64,000 nt of DNA. Origin: Vibrio sp. VB16. Its GTDB lineage: Bacteria; Pseudomonadota; Gammaproteobacteria; Enterobacterales; Vibrionaceae. The translations under genes were made by a program, and so were the position numbers. Under the pieces are notes generated by a model that did no database searches, was not told where the DNA came from, and saw only the letters and a program-made list of their open reading frames with translations. The DNA is taken from the NCBI RefSeq assembly GCF_015594925.2, contig NZ_CP087590.1, forward strand, positions 3,038,001 through 3,102,000, read 5' to 3'. Below, piece by piece: positions 52,533 to 61,490 of the stretch. The first letter of the stretch is position 1, and each line of letters opens with the position of its first letter.

Positions 52533-52612
52533 GCGGATTGTAGCGGAAGCCACTAGAGATGTCGAGCTTATAGCACAGCAAATTCTTAATCGAATGAATT
52601 TTAGAATCCAAA

Positions 52613-53479
52613 TTATGAGCTGAAATTCTCCAAACCCCATTTGTACAGTAAATTTTTCTTCAATCCATGGGTCTCAGCCACGATAGCTGCGGCCTTCTTC
52701 AAAGGCAGTTCAGCCACGAGTAATGTCAACAATCGCAATGCTTCTGCAGGAATTTCATCTTTAACATCTTCTCGATAACCATGGATAAGCAGAACCATCT
52801 CACCTCTCTTACGATTATCATCTTCTTCGATCCACGGTATAAGATCCCCTAAAGGCATTCCTTGAATTGTTTCAAAGGTTTTCGTCAGTTCACGGGCCAA
52901 TACCACTATGCGCTCTGGCCCTAATACCGTAAGCATATCTTGGAGGGAATCCATTATACGGTGAGGTGATTCATAAAAAATACAGGTTCGCTCAGCCCGC
53001 TCTATTTCCCTGAACTTGTCTTGACGACCTTTACTTTTTGCGGGAAGAAACCCCTCAAAACTAAACCTATCAGAAGGCAAACCCGATGCACTTAACGCCG
53101 TCACAAAAGCACATGCCCCTGGTAGAGGAACAACTTTTACACCAGCTTGACGACATTTATTGACTAAATGATACCCTGGGTCACTTATTAGTGGTGTACC
53201 AGCGTCAGAAACAAGCGCAATTGACTGTCCTTGCAATAATCTATCAACTAATACTTGCGCTTTTTGTTGTTCGTTATGATCATGTAGGGCATAGGTCTTC
53301 GTTGGGATGTTAAAATGGGAAAGTAACCTGCCTGTATGTCGAGTATCTTCCGCGGCAATGACATCTACACGGGACAAGACCTCAATGGCACGCTGAGTTA
53401 TATCTCCCAAATTTCCAATTGGGGTGGGTACAATGTAGAGAGTTGGGATCTCTGACGGGAAAGTTTTGTTATCTGTCAT
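52613..53479 (-). CDS. rsmI: 16S rRNA (cytidine1402-2'-O)-methyltransferase RsmI
   Basis: RsmI adds the 2'-O-methyl group to C1402 of 16S rRNA, acting on the same base as RsmH. The 288-aa protein is a tetrapyrrole methylase-fold enzyme, with VPTPIGNLGDITQRAIEVL near 17-35, AAEDTRHTGRLL near 43, and VSDAGTPLISDPGY near 89. It is divergent from lpoA, the same arrangement as in E. coli (yraL/lpoA), with about 60 bases between the two starts. Confidence 0.97.
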   Translation of the reverse strand: MTDNKTFPSEIPTLYIVPTPIGNLGDITQRAIEVLSRVDVIAAEDTRHTGRLLSHFNIPTKTYALHDHNEQQKAQVLVDRLLQGQSIALVSDAGTPLISDPGYHLVNKCRQAGVKVVPLPGACAFVTALSASGLPSDRFSFEGFLPAKSKGRQDKFREIERAERTCIFYESPHRIMDSLQDMLTVLGPERIVVLARELTKTFETIQGMPLGDLIPWIEEDDNRKRGEMVLLIHGYREDVKDEIPAEALRLLTLLVAELPLKKAAAIVAETHGLKKNLLYKWGLENFSS

Positions 53480-53542
53480 TTGTTTACCATCACTTCAGCG
53501 ATTAATATAGAGATAATTTTACACATAGTTGAATAATAACTT

Positions 53543-55357
53543 ATGGCTAGAAAGAACCAGCAACGAATCAGTGTACCACGCCTTGTAACTCCAATTGCAC
53601 TAGCAATTGTCCTTGCAGCGTGTTCTTCTCAACCAAACGCACCAGAAAAGATTGATATTACCTTAGATCCTACGCTGTCGGCTCAAGCTTATATCGTCAA
53701 GGCGGACTCTATCCAAGGCAGCATTCAAAACGACTGGCTAATTATGGCATTGAAAGCAGCGTTAGCAGAAGGGAACACAGAACAGGCCGGCTTCTTAATA
53801 ACTAGACTTGAAAAACAACAGTTATCCGAAGTACAACAGGCTGAGTGGCAACTTGCTAGAGCCAACCACCTTATATTAATGAAGCAACCAAACGAAGCGT
53901 TACAGCAGCTTAACTTCACTCAATGGTGGACACTCCCTCAAGAGCAGTGGAAAGATTACCACGCTACACGCGCTCAATTGTTTTCCCAACTTCAAGACTA
54001 TATTAATGCCAGTCGCGAAACTATCCTACTTGGCAAGTATGCAGAACCAGCAGAACAAGCTGCGATTTCCGAGCAAGTATGGCGAAATCTTTCTCAATAC
54101 TCTCAGTTTGAAATCAGTAGGCTGTCTGCACAGGAAGGCGAACAAGACTTAGCAGCATGGTTACAGCTCACCGTTTATATGAAAACACTCGACACAGATG
54201 TTGGTCAGCTTAAAAATGCACTAGAGACTTGGATGCTTGAAAATCCAGATCATTTAGCCGCGCTTTATATACCAACGGATGTTCAAATCATACTTGATCT
54301 TGAAATCATTCAACCTAAAAGCACGGCTTTATTGTTACCTTTGTCTGGAAAATATGAAAAGCAGGCTAAATTAGTGCGCGACGGCTTTTTGATGGCACTA
54401 ATGAATGATTCAAATAGAGCAGACGATGCTATTCTTACGGTCATTGATACGAATAAAGTAACAAATGAGGCGTTAGCTCAAACTTTGGACAATAAGAATA
54501 TTGATTTCATCGTTGGCCCTCTGATGAAGAAAAAAATAGAAGAAGTGACAGAAACTCAAGCTCTTCGTGAACAAAAAATCCCTATGCTAGCCCTTAATAT
54601 CCCTGATGAGTTAGATACAACGTTAAACACTTGCTACTTAACTTTGTCTCCGGAACAAGAAGTAGAGCAAGCAGCCAAGCATCTCTTTGCTCAAGGCTTT
54701 CAATACCCATTAATCTTGGCACCTAAAGGTACTTTAGGCACTCGCGTAGCAACTGCGTTTCAAAACGAATGGAAGAAATACAGCAACAACCTAGCCGTAG
54801 TAAGCTACTTTGGAACTAAGGCTCAGTTGCAAAAAAACATAAATTCCGTTTTTGGTATTAATGCAAGTCAAAGTCGAATCGTGCAGATGGAAAACTTAAC
54901 AGGCATGGAGTTGGAACATCAAGCGAGAAGTCGAAGAGACATCGATTCAGTGTATATTGTCGCAAATAGCTCTGAACTTACGCTCATCAAACCATTTATC
55001 GAGGTTGCGATTAACCCGGAAGCCAAGCCACCTAAGCTATTTGCAAATTCTAGAAGCAATAACCATGGGAAACGACAGTTTGAAGACCTATCCGGTGTTA
55101 TCTTCAGTGATATTCCTATGCTAATAGAGAATAATACAGATCTACTATCACAAATAGATGAACTGTGGCCAAAACAAAGTAACGGTCAAAAGCGTTTACA
55201 GGCACTAGGAATGGACGCTTATAAATTGATCAATGAATTGCCTCAAATGAAGGTAGTACAAGATCACAAAGTACAAGGTAAAACAGGTACACTGAGCATA
55301 GATGAACAATGCGTCGTACAACGAGAGATCAGTTGGGCGGAGCATGACGCTCTTTAA
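53543..55357 (+). CDS. lpoA: Outer membrane lipoprotein LpoA, activator of PBP1A
   Basis: LpoA is an outer membrane lipoprotein that reaches through the wall to stimulate the transpeptidase of PBP1A. The 604-aa protein has a signal peptide with lipobox LAAC and lipidated C27. A TPR-like N-terminal domain spans about 30-250, and a periplasmic-binding-protein-like C-terminal domain about 255-590 (LLLPLSGKYEKQAKLVRDGFL, IVGPLMKKKIEEV). It overlaps the start of yraN by 14 bases. Confidence 0.95.
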   Translation: MARKNQQRISVPRLVTPIALAIVLAACSSQPNAPEKIDITLDPTLSAQAYIVKADSIQGSIQNDWLIMALKAALAEGNTEQAGFLITRLEKQQLSEVQQAEWQLARANHLILMKQPNEALQQLNFTQWWTLPQEQWKDYHATRAQLFSQLQDYINASRETILLGKYAEPAEQAAISEQVWRNLSQYSQFEISRLSAQEGEQDLAAWLQLTVYMKTLDTDVGQLKNALETWMLENPDHLAALYIPTDVQIILDLEIIQPKSTALLLPLSGKYEKQAKLVRDGFLMALMNDSNRADDAILTVIDTNKVTNEALAQTLDNKNIDFIVGPLMKKKIEEVTETQALREQKIPMLALNIPDELDTTLNTCYLTLSPEQEVEQAAKHLFAQGFQYPLILAPKGTLGTRVATAFQNEWKKYSNNLAVVSYFGTKAQLQKNINSVFGINASQSRIVQMENLTGMELEHQARSRRDIDSVYIVANSSELTLIKPFIEVAINPEAKPPKLFANSRSNNHGKRQFEDLSGVIFSDIPMLIENNTDLLSQIDELWPKQSNGQKRLQALGMDAYKLINELPQMKVVQDHKVQGKTGTLSIDEQCVVQREISWAEHDAL

Positions 55358-55712
55358 TAAAAGAGAGATCGGGAACAAGTATGAGGCCTTGGCGAATCAA
55401 TACCTGAGTCGCCAAGGCTTAAATTTAATAGAACATAATTTCACCACCAAATTTGGCGAAATTGACCTAATAATGCGAGACAAAGACACAACCGTCTTTG
55501 TTGAGGTGAAATACCGAAAACATAACAAATTTGGCGACGCTGCTGAGTTCGTCAACCACTCTAAGCGTCTTAAACTCATTAAGACTGCTTACGTGTGGTT
55601 AAGTCGCCAAAATCGCTCACCTCATTCAACTAGTTTTAGATTTGATGTTGTTGCTATTCATCAAGATGGAACAGACATTAATTGGATAAAGAACGCTATA
55701 ACGCAGGATTAA
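55344..55712 (+). CDS. yraN: YraN family endonuclease-like protein
   Basis: This is a 122-aa protein of the UPF0102/YraN family, with an Endonuclease_NS/VRR-like fold. The likely active residues are E39, D41 (in FGEIDLIMRD), and E54 and K56 (in VFVEVKYRK), the pattern of a PD-(D/E)XK nuclease. Nuclease activity has not been shown for most members. I use ATG 55344, which overlaps the lpoA end; the frame is open further to 55302. It is followed by diaA after 7 bases, the same order as in E. coli. Confidence 0.9.
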   Translation: MTLFNKREIGNKYEALANQYLSRQGLNLIEHNFTTKFGEIDLIMRDKDTTVFVEVKYRKHNKFGDAAEFVNHSKRLKLIKTAYVWLSRQNRSPHSTSFRFDVVAIHQDGTDINWIKNAITQD

Positions 55713-55719
55713 CATAACC

Positions 55720-56310
55720 ATGCAAGAAAGTATCAAAGCAAGTTTTACCGAGAGTATTCAGATCCAAATCGCCGCTGCTGAGGCGTTACCAGATGCGATC
55801 ACTCATGCCGCGCAGGCCATGGTTACAAGCCTACTCAACGGCAATAAAATACTTTGTTGCGGTAATGGCGGTTCTGCAGCCAACGCCCAACAATTCGTTT
55901 CCTGCATGGTCAATCGCTTTGAAACAGAAAGACCAAGCTTACCTGCAATGGCTCTCACCGCAGATAATACGACCTTAACGGCTGTCGCAAATGACTATGA
56001 CTACCAACAAATTTTTTCCAATCAAGTTAGAGCCTTTGGACAAGCTGGTGATCTATTGTTGGCTATATCCACCAGCGGTAACAGTCAAAATATAGTTAAA
56101 GCGATGGAAGCGGCAGTAACACGCGATATGACGATCATTGCGCTGACAGGAAAAGATGGTGGCGAGATGGCAGGTTTACTTGGTGAGCATGATGTGGAAA
56201 TTCGCATTCCCTCACATAGAACCGCGCGTATTCATGAAGTACATATGGTGACACTCCACTGCCTGTGTGATTTGATTGACCAAGTACTTTTCCCTGCTCA
56301 TGAGGAATAA
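55720..56310 (+). CDS. diaA: DnaA initiator-associating protein DiaA
   Basis: DiaA is a tetrameric SIS-domain protein that binds DnaA and promotes its assembly at oriC. The 196-aa protein has the SIS sugar-phosphate loop CGNGGSAANAQ near 47-57 and LLAISTSGNSQNIVKA near 112-127. It resembles GmhA, but the gene context (lpoA-yraN-diaA-BON lipoprotein) supports DiaA. It ends 4 bases before the lipoprotein start. Confidence 0.93.
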   Translation: MQESIKASFTESIQIQIAAAEALPDAITHAAQAMVTSLLNGNKILCCGNGGSAANAQQFVSCMVNRFETERPSLPAMALTADNTTLTAVANDYDYQQIFSNQVRAFGQAGDLLLAISTSGNSQNIVKAMEAAVTRDMTIIALTGKDGGEMAGLLGEHDVEIRIPSHRTARIHEVHMVTLHCLCDLIDQVLFPAHEE

Positions 56311-56314
56311 CAAC

Positions 56315-57016
56315 ATGAAGAAAATGCGTTTTTTGCTGGTTCCACTCATCACTATTCTACTTTCTGGTTGCGCAGGTTTATTTATTGCAGGGGCAGCAAC
56401 AGCGGTATATGTCGTCACTGATCCGAGAGACAGCCGCGAATTAGCAACGGATCAAAATATCTCTTTGCAAGTCGGCGCTCTTGGCAACAAAGCACCATAT
56501 CAATTTAACATCCGTATCACCGCAAATACATTTAAAGGCAAAGTGCTTCTGATGGGACAAGCGGTATCTCAAGAGTTAATGAACTCTGTTGAAGCAGACG
56601 TTCGTAAAATCAAAGGCGTTAAAGTTGTCTACAACCAGATGAAAGTAAAACCTTTACTTTCCATCGGTGCGATAAGTAACGATACGTGGATAACCACTAA
56701 GGTCAAGTCAGCTATTATCGCTGACAGCGAGCTAAGAGAAATAAAAATCACCGTTTACACAGAGGATACTGAAGTCTTCTTAACAGGCTCTATGTCGCCG
56801 TATCATGCTGATAAAGCAGTTGATATTGCTAGAAATATTTCAGGGGTAAGTAAGGTTGTACGAGCATTCTATTATGGTGAAGAGCCTGATGCTAAAGACG
56901 TTCAGAAAGAACAGCAACAGGAGATCAAAGCAGAGGTGGTTGATGTTAGCGAATCTCAGGTTGATACTGCAGTATTTGAAGAGGACGTACCTTTTATCGA
57001 ACCAACAGAAGAGTAA
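56315..57016 (+). CDS. dolP: BON-domain outer membrane lipoprotein (DolP/YraP-like)
   Basis: This is a 233-aa lipoprotein with a signal peptide, lipobox LSGC and C19. Two BON domains follow at about 45-110 and 120-190 (TANTFKGKVLLMGQAV and ITVYTEDTEVFLTGSM). DolP maintains outer membrane integrity and supports the BAM complex in E. coli. Compared with the E. coli protein (about 190 aa), this one has an acidic, Gln/Glu/Val-rich tail of about 40 residues. Start 56315 is preceded by GAGGA; the longer frame from 56276 lacks a signal. A terminator follows the gene. Confidence 0.9.
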   Translation: MKKMRFLLVPLITILLSGCAGLFIAGAATAVYVVTDPRDSRELATDQNISLQVGALGNKAPYQFNIRITANTFKGKVLLMGQAVSQELMNSVEADVRKIKGVKVVYNQMKVKPLLSIGAISNDTWITTKVKSAIIADSELREIKITVYTEDTEVFLTGSMSPYHADKAVDIARNISGVSKVVRAFYYGEEPDAKDVQKEQQQEIKAEVVDVSESQVDTAVFEEDVPFIEPTEE

Positions 57017-57057
57017 TCGATACTGACTTGCTTAGACTAATTAGATACACCAGAGTC

Positions 57058-57089
57058 AAAAAAGCCGTTTCATATGAAACGGCTTTTTA
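57058..57089. terminator. Bidirectional terminator between the BON lipoprotein gene and sspB
   Basis: AAAAGCCGTTTCAT and ATGAAACGGCTTTT form a perfect palindrome of 28 bases with flanking A and T runs, lying between converging genes. Confidence 0.9.
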
Positions 57090-57090
57090 A

Positions 57091-57588
57091 TTATTTAACA
57101 ACTCTCAAGCTTGGTCGCTTTTTAGGTGTAGGCGGATCATTATCAGGGTCATTATCAGGTTCGTTATCTCCATCAAAAGATTCAGCTAGGCCGATTATTG
57201 GTCCACTTTCTTCAATCTCAAAAGGTTCGTCAACAATGCCCTCTTCGATAGCTCCTGTATATGCATCTTCAGGTTCAAACATAGTGCCTGCGCCATTTTC
57301 TCTGGCGTATATAGCTTGAACCGCATATAAAGGAACGATAACAGAATGAGGCTTACCACCAAATCTAGCACTGAAGGTAACCGCTTCGTTACTCATTTCT
57401 AAATTACCAACGGCTCGCGGCGCTACATTCAATATAATCTGACCATCTTGAACGAACTGATCTGGTACACGTACACCGGGGAGATCGGCCTCCACAACTA
57501 AATGGGGGGTCAAATCATTATCAACCAACCACTCATAAAACGCCCTTAACATATAAGGGCGCCGAGGGGTCATATTGCTGCTATCCAT
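57091..57588 (-). CDS. sspB: ClpXP protease specificity-enhancing factor SspB
   Basis: SspB delivers ssrA-tagged and other substrates to ClpXP. The 165-aa protein has the conserved ssrA-binding domain (RPYMLRAFYEWLVDN near 9, ARFGGKPHSVIVPLYAVQAIYARENG near 74-99, split) and a flexible acidic linker. It ends in the ClpX-docking motif RPSLRVVK. The linker contains a short Asp/Asn/Pro repeat (DNEPDNDPDND) encoded by near-identical 12-base units around 57135-57175. It lies 20 bases after sspA. Confidence 0.95.
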   Translation of the reverse strand: MDSSNMTPRRPYMLRAFYEWLVDNDLTPHLVVEADLPGVRVPDQFVQDGQIILNVAPRAVGNLEMSNEAVTFSARFGGKPHSVIVPLYAVQAIYARENGAGTMFEPEDAYTGAIEEGIVDEPFEIEESGPIIGLAESFDGDNEPDNDPDNDPPTPKKRPSLRVVK

Positions 57589-57608
57589 ATATTTCGAATC
57601 AGCCTTTA

Positions 57609-58244
57609 CTATTGAACCAAACGCATCTCGCGTTCAGCTTCCGTTAAAGAAGCCAAAAATGAATCACGTTCAAATACACGACTCATGTATATCTTAAGCT
57701 CTTTAGAACCAGGACCAGTTAACTCGATACCGTAGGTTGGTAGACGCCACAATAATGGAGCCAAATAGCAATCAATAAGGCTAAATTCTTCACTCATGAA
57801 GTATTCATATTCAGCAAAAACAGGTCCAAGAGTCAGTAGATCATTACGTAGCTTTTGACGAGCAGATTCTGCTTGCTCAGGGCTACCAGCAACGATTTTC
57901 TTCGCTAGTGAATACCAATTACGCTCAATACGGTAGATCATTAGACGGCTATTACCACGCGCCACTGGATACACAGGCATCAGCGGTGGGTGAGGAAAGC
58001 GTTCGTCTAGATATTCCATAATGATCTTCGAGTCATAAAGTGCTAACTCGCGATCAATTAGAGTTGGTACTGACTTATACGGGTTAAGCTCAATGAGTTC
58101 ATTAGGCAAATTGGCATCATCAACCAATTCGACTTCAACACTTACCCCTTTTTCAGCTAAAACGATACGAACCTGATGACTATAAAGGTCAGATGCGCTT
58201 GAAAAAAGAGTCATTACAGAACGTTTATTGGCAGCTACAGCCAT
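57609..58244 (-). CDS. sspA: Stringent starvation protein A
   Basis: SspA has a glutathione S-transferase fold but acts on RNA polymerase: it holds sigma70-RNAP and alters transcription in stationary phase. The 211-aa protein has the GST N-domain (SDLYSHQVRIVLAEKGVSVE near 18-37, NPYKSVPTLIDRE near 54-66) and a helical C-domain. The order petABC-sspA-sspB is standard in vibrios. It is separated from petC by about 87 bases. Confidence 0.96.
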   Translation of the reverse strand: MAVAANKRSVMTLFSSASDLYSHQVRIVLAEKGVSVEVELVDDANLPNELIELNPYKSVPTLIDRELALYDSKIIMEYLDERFPHPPLMPVYPVARGNSRLMIYRIERNWYSLAKKIVAGSPEQAESARQKLRNDLLTLGPVFAEYEYFMSEEFSLIDCYLAPLLWRLPTYGIELTGPGSKELKIYMSRVFERDSFLASLTEAEREMRLVQ

Positions 58245-58331
58245 CGAGAACTCCAGTACACTTACAAACAGAAAAAAGAATGGAGACTGTTGTCTCCATT
58301 ACATGAAAATTAGCACGGTATGGTAGCACAT

Positions 58332-59069
58332 TTAGTGCACATCGCGCCAATACTCTTTCTTAAGTAGAACCACGACAATGGTAAACAGAACAAGGAATCC
58401 CATCACCCACCAACCTAGGGCTTCACGCTCTAACTTCACTGGGTCACCTGAATAGTCAAGGAAGTTTACGATATCGCGTACAGCGCTATCATATTCACTT
58501 GTACTCATTTCACCGCTGCCATCTGTCTCAACACCAACAACAGATGTTTTCTCGACACCATCAATACTATGCGTCTCAACTATTGCTGTTGGGATGCCTT
58601 GAAGTTCTTCAAGTACATGTGGCATACCTACGCTTGGAAAAACAATATTGTTCACACCAAACGGACGAGATGGATCGGCGTAAAACGAACGCAAGTAGGT
58701 ATATAACCAATCCGCACCACGCACACGAGCAACAAGTGATAGGTCTGGAGGTGGAGCACCAAACCATTTAGCCGCTGAATCATCGGGAATGGCATTCTCC
58801 ATTAACTGACCTATTTTCGCTTCAGGATCAAACACCATATTTTGTTTCATCAGATCCAATGGAATATCCAGATCCGTAGCAACACGTTGATAACGTTGAT
58901 ATTGTGTTGAGTGACACCCAAAACAGTAATTCATAAATAGCTTGGCGCCATTTTGTAGAGACGCTTTATCACTAATGTCGTTATTTGCTTTATCTAAATG
59001 AACACTGCCACCGCTCGCTAGAGCCAAAGATGGTAACAATGCAAAAAGTACTACAATCCACTTCTTCAT
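58332..59069 (-). CDS. petC: Cytochrome c1 of the bc1 complex
   Basis: Cytochrome c1 passes electrons from the Rieske protein to cytochrome c. The 245-aa protein has a Sec signal peptide (about 1-19), the heme attachment motif C49-F-G-C52-H53, a methionine ligand region near PSVGMPHVL (about 145-153), and a C-terminal membrane anchor (about 220-240) before the tail KKEYWRDVH. It overlaps petB by 4 bases. Confidence 0.97.
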   Translation of the reverse strand: MKKWIVVLFALLPSLALASGGSVHLDKANNDISDKASLQNGAKLFMNYCFGCHSTQYQRYQRVATDLDIPLDLMKQNMVFDPEAKIGQLMENAIPDDSAAKWFGAPPPDLSLVARVRGADWLYTYLRSFYADPSRPFGVNNIVFPSVGMPHVLEELQGIPTAIVETHSIDGVEKTSVVGVETDGSGEMSTSEYDSAVRDIVNFLDYSGDPVKLEREALGWWVMGFLVLFTIVVVLLKKEYWRDVH

Positions 59070-60331
59070 TTGAATGTCACCCTTTCTGGTAATGGTTTCG
59101 TTGCTTCACGTTTACTGTAAATGAACAGCAATACAAAGAACATGAAATATCCTAATGAGAATAAGCGAGCCAAGAACGTATACAAATCTGTAACAGGCAA
59201 CGCACCTAAGACACCAAGGGCTATGAAGCTCACCGTGAATTGAGCGATGTTAAATAAGTGGAACTTACTACGATAGCGATATGAACGCACCTTGCAACGG
59301 TCTAACCATGGTAGCAAGAACAACACAATAATAGCGCCACCCATTGCGACAACACCTAATAGCTTGTCAGGCACAGCACGAAGAATCGCGTAGAATGGTG
59401 TGAAATACCATACCGGGGCAATATGCTCTGGAGTTTTTAGTGGATTTGCTGCCTCAAAGTTAGGTGGCTCAAGGAAATAGCCGCCCATTTCAGGGTTAAA
59501 AAACAACACATAACAAAACAGGAATAAGAACCCAGCAATACCAATAAAGTCTTTTACCGTTCCATAAGGATGAAATGGAATGGAATCGATAATGTCGTAT
59601 TTCTTTGTGTAATACTCATGGAATTTAAATGAACTTTCGTAATCGTCGCCCATGGTTCCTTTAGGCAGTTTTGTTTCAATGCCATCTGGATTATTTGAGC
59701 CTACTTCGTGTAGTGCTAGGAGATGCAATACAATCAAAAGAAGCAGAACAATAGGTAGTGCAACAACGTGAAGTGCAAAGAAGCGATTCAATGTCACCCC
59801 AGAGATCACATAATCTCCACGAATCCACAAGGTTAAATCATCACCTATAACGGGTATCGCACCAAATAGGGAAATAATAACCTGCGCTCCCCAATAAGAC
59901 ATTTGTCCCCAAGGAAGTAGGTATCCCATAAAGGCTTCTGCCATCAGCACGAGGAAGATTAACATACCGAAGATCCACACTAATTCACGTGGCTTTTGGT
60001 ATGAACCATAAATAAGCCCGCGGAACATATGCAGATAAATAACAATAAAGAACGCTGATGCACCTGTAGAGTGCATATAACGCAGCAGCCATCCGTAGTC
60101 GACATCGCGCATGATGTATTCTACAGAAGCGAACGCACCATCACCTGATGGTTCGTAGCTCATTGTTAACCATATACCGGTAACAAGTTGATTAACCAGC
60201 ACGAGCATGGCTAACGAACCAAATAAGTACCAGAAGTTAAAGTTTTTAGGCATCGGATATTCTGACAAATGCTTTTTATACGCATTTATTGAAGGCAGAC
60301 GCTTTTCAAACCACTCAGCTAATCCTTGCAT
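59066..60331 (-). CDS. petB: Cytochrome b of the bc1 complex
   Basis: Cytochrome b binds two hemes and both quinone sites of complex III. The 421-aa protein has eight predicted membrane helices. The heme-ligating histidine pairs lie in the stretches RYMHSTGASAFFIVIYLHMF (near 84-103) and FALHVVALP to VLHLLALHEVG (near 187-212). The quinol-site PEWY-like motif appears as APVWYFTPFYAILR near 308, with PVWY in place of PEWY, a variant I would check against relatives. It overlaps petA by one base. Confidence 0.97.
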   Translation of the reverse strand: MQGLAEWFEKRLPSINAYKKHLSEYPMPKNFNFWYLFGSLAMLVLVNQLVTGIWLTMSYEPSGDGAFASVEYIMRDVDYGWLLRYMHSTGASAFFIVIYLHMFRGLIYGSYQKPRELVWIFGMLIFLVLMAEAFMGYLLPWGQMSYWGAQVIISLFGAIPVIGDDLTLWIRGDYVISGVTLNRFFALHVVALPIVLLLLIVLHLLALHEVGSNNPDGIETKLPKGTMGDDYESSFKFHEYYTKKYDIIDSIPFHPYGTVKDFIGIAGFLFLFCYVLFFNPEMGGYFLEPPNFEAANPLKTPEHIAPVWYFTPFYAILRAVPDKLLGVVAMGGAIIVLFLLPWLDRCKVRSYRYRSKFHLFNIAQFTVSFIALGVLGALPVTDLYTFLARLFSLGYFMFFVLLFIYSKREATKPLPERVTFK

Positions 60332-60924
60332 TAGGCTTCTCCCTCTTCATCAACACCGATAATAATTCTGGTATCCGTCAAATACATATGCTTCGGAATA
60401 ACCAAATTATAGGGTGCAGGTACACCTTGGAATACTCGTCCAGCCATATCGAACTTAGAGCCGTGACATGGGCAGAAAAATCCAGAACTCACCCCTTGAA
60501 CTTGCTCACTAAAACTGTCAGGTAAATAGGTTGGTGAACAACCAAGGTGGGTACATATTCCAACCGCTATGAAATACTCAGGCTTAATTGAGCGATACTC
60601 ATTCTGAGCATAAGAAGGTTGTTGCTCTTCGTTTGAAGAAGGATCACTAAGTTGACTGTCAGCATCTTTCAATGCAGACACAACAGATTCAGCTCGACGA
60701 ACGACCCAAACAGGTTTACCACGCCATTCGACGCGGACCATTTGGCCTTCTTCGAGTTTACTTATGTCGACTTCAACGGGCGCACCCGCTGCTTTCGCTT
60801 TTTCACTTGGGTTCCAAGATTTAATAAAAGGAACAGCTACGGCTGCAGCTCCCAAACCACCAACAACAGCTGTTGTTGCAGTTAAGAAGCGCCTACGTCC
60901 ACTGTTTAAAGGCGCATTGCTCAT
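60331..60924 (-). CDS. petA: Ubiquinol-cytochrome c reductase iron-sulfur (Rieske) subunit
   Basis: The Rieske protein takes electrons from quinol and passes them to cytochrome c1. The 197-aa protein starts with a twin-arginine-type anchor (RRRFLTATT at 10-18) and holds the 2Fe-2S ligands C124-T-H126-L-G-C129 and C151-P-C153-H154. I start it at ATG 60924, giving the usual vibrio N-terminus MSNAPLNSGRRRF; the frame is open to 60978. It is the first gene of petABC. An inverted repeat upstream (61038-61060) may be an operator. Confidence 0.96.
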   Translation of the reverse strand: MSNAPLNSGRRRFLTATTAVVGGLGAAAVAVPFIKSWNPSEKAKAAGAPVEVDISKLEEGQMVRVEWRGKPVWVVRRAESVVSALKDADSQLSDPSSNEEQQPSYAQNEYRSIKPEYFIAVGICTHLGCSPTYLPDSFSEQVQGVSSGFFCPCHGSKFDMAGRVFQGVPAPYNLVIPKHMYLTDTRIIIGVDEEGEA

Positions 60925-61037
60925 ATCCAGCATATCTCCCATTTGCCCAACTTTATCATTATGCTTTGAGTAGGGCATGGCTAACAGAAATTAAAATTAT
61001 TGTATTTATAACGGTGCATGATAAGTAAATTTACACC

Positions 61038-61060
61038 TTTTGTTAACATTTATAACAAAA
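61038..61060. promoter_or_regulatory. Inverted repeat upstream of petABC, possible operator
   Basis: TTTTGTTA and TAACAAAA are separated by 7 bases, about 115 bases before petA. The half sites look like recognition halves of a dimeric regulator; the GTTA repeats recall ArcA boxes, but the spacing does not fit. Confidence 0.35.
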
Positions 61061-61416
61061 ATTCGCTCATTGGTTCACAAAAAACTGAATAGATTCAAGA
61101 TCTAGCTATGAATTAATATCACGTTAGTGTTTTGTCTCACAGTTGTTGTATTTAACCTGAGCCCCCAACAGTGAGTATTATTCCTCTAAATGAATCAAGG
61201 CAGACACTTCAATGTCAATTGTTTTGTCATTATCACGGCACATTAATGAAGGCATTGGGAGCTATCACAAACGAACTTAACGCGAGAAGGATGAAAAGTG
61301 CGTGATTGAAATAGGTCGCTTATCCTTCGTTAAGGTTATTGAATTGAACTTTGAGTAATGAACCAATGATGTTGTAAACGAATATTCAGCACGAAATAAC
61401 TGAATTTTTGATACAA

Positions 61417-61443
61417 AAAAGCTCGGTATAAAACCGAGCTTTT
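61417..61443 (-). terminator. Terminator of the rplM-rpsI operon
   Basis: AAAAGCTCGGT and ACCGAGCTTTT form an 11-bp stem with a 5-base loop, followed by T residues on the minus strand, about 50 bases after rpsI. Confidence 0.9.
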
Positions 61444-61490
61444 GGTGCCACAATTCGGCCGAAGCCTGAACGTAAAATCCCGAAGGAAGA

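Larger units (their letters stand above)
60925..61490. other. Intergenic region between petA and rpsI
   Basis: This is 566 bases: the petABC leader and promoter region on the left, the inverted repeat near 61050, and the rpsI terminator on the right. No gene or known RNA was recognised in between. Confidence 0.5.

Noticed and set aside
55302..55343. N-terminal extension of YraN
   Set aside because: It would overlap lpoA by a further 42 bases; family members start near the MTLFNKREIG position.
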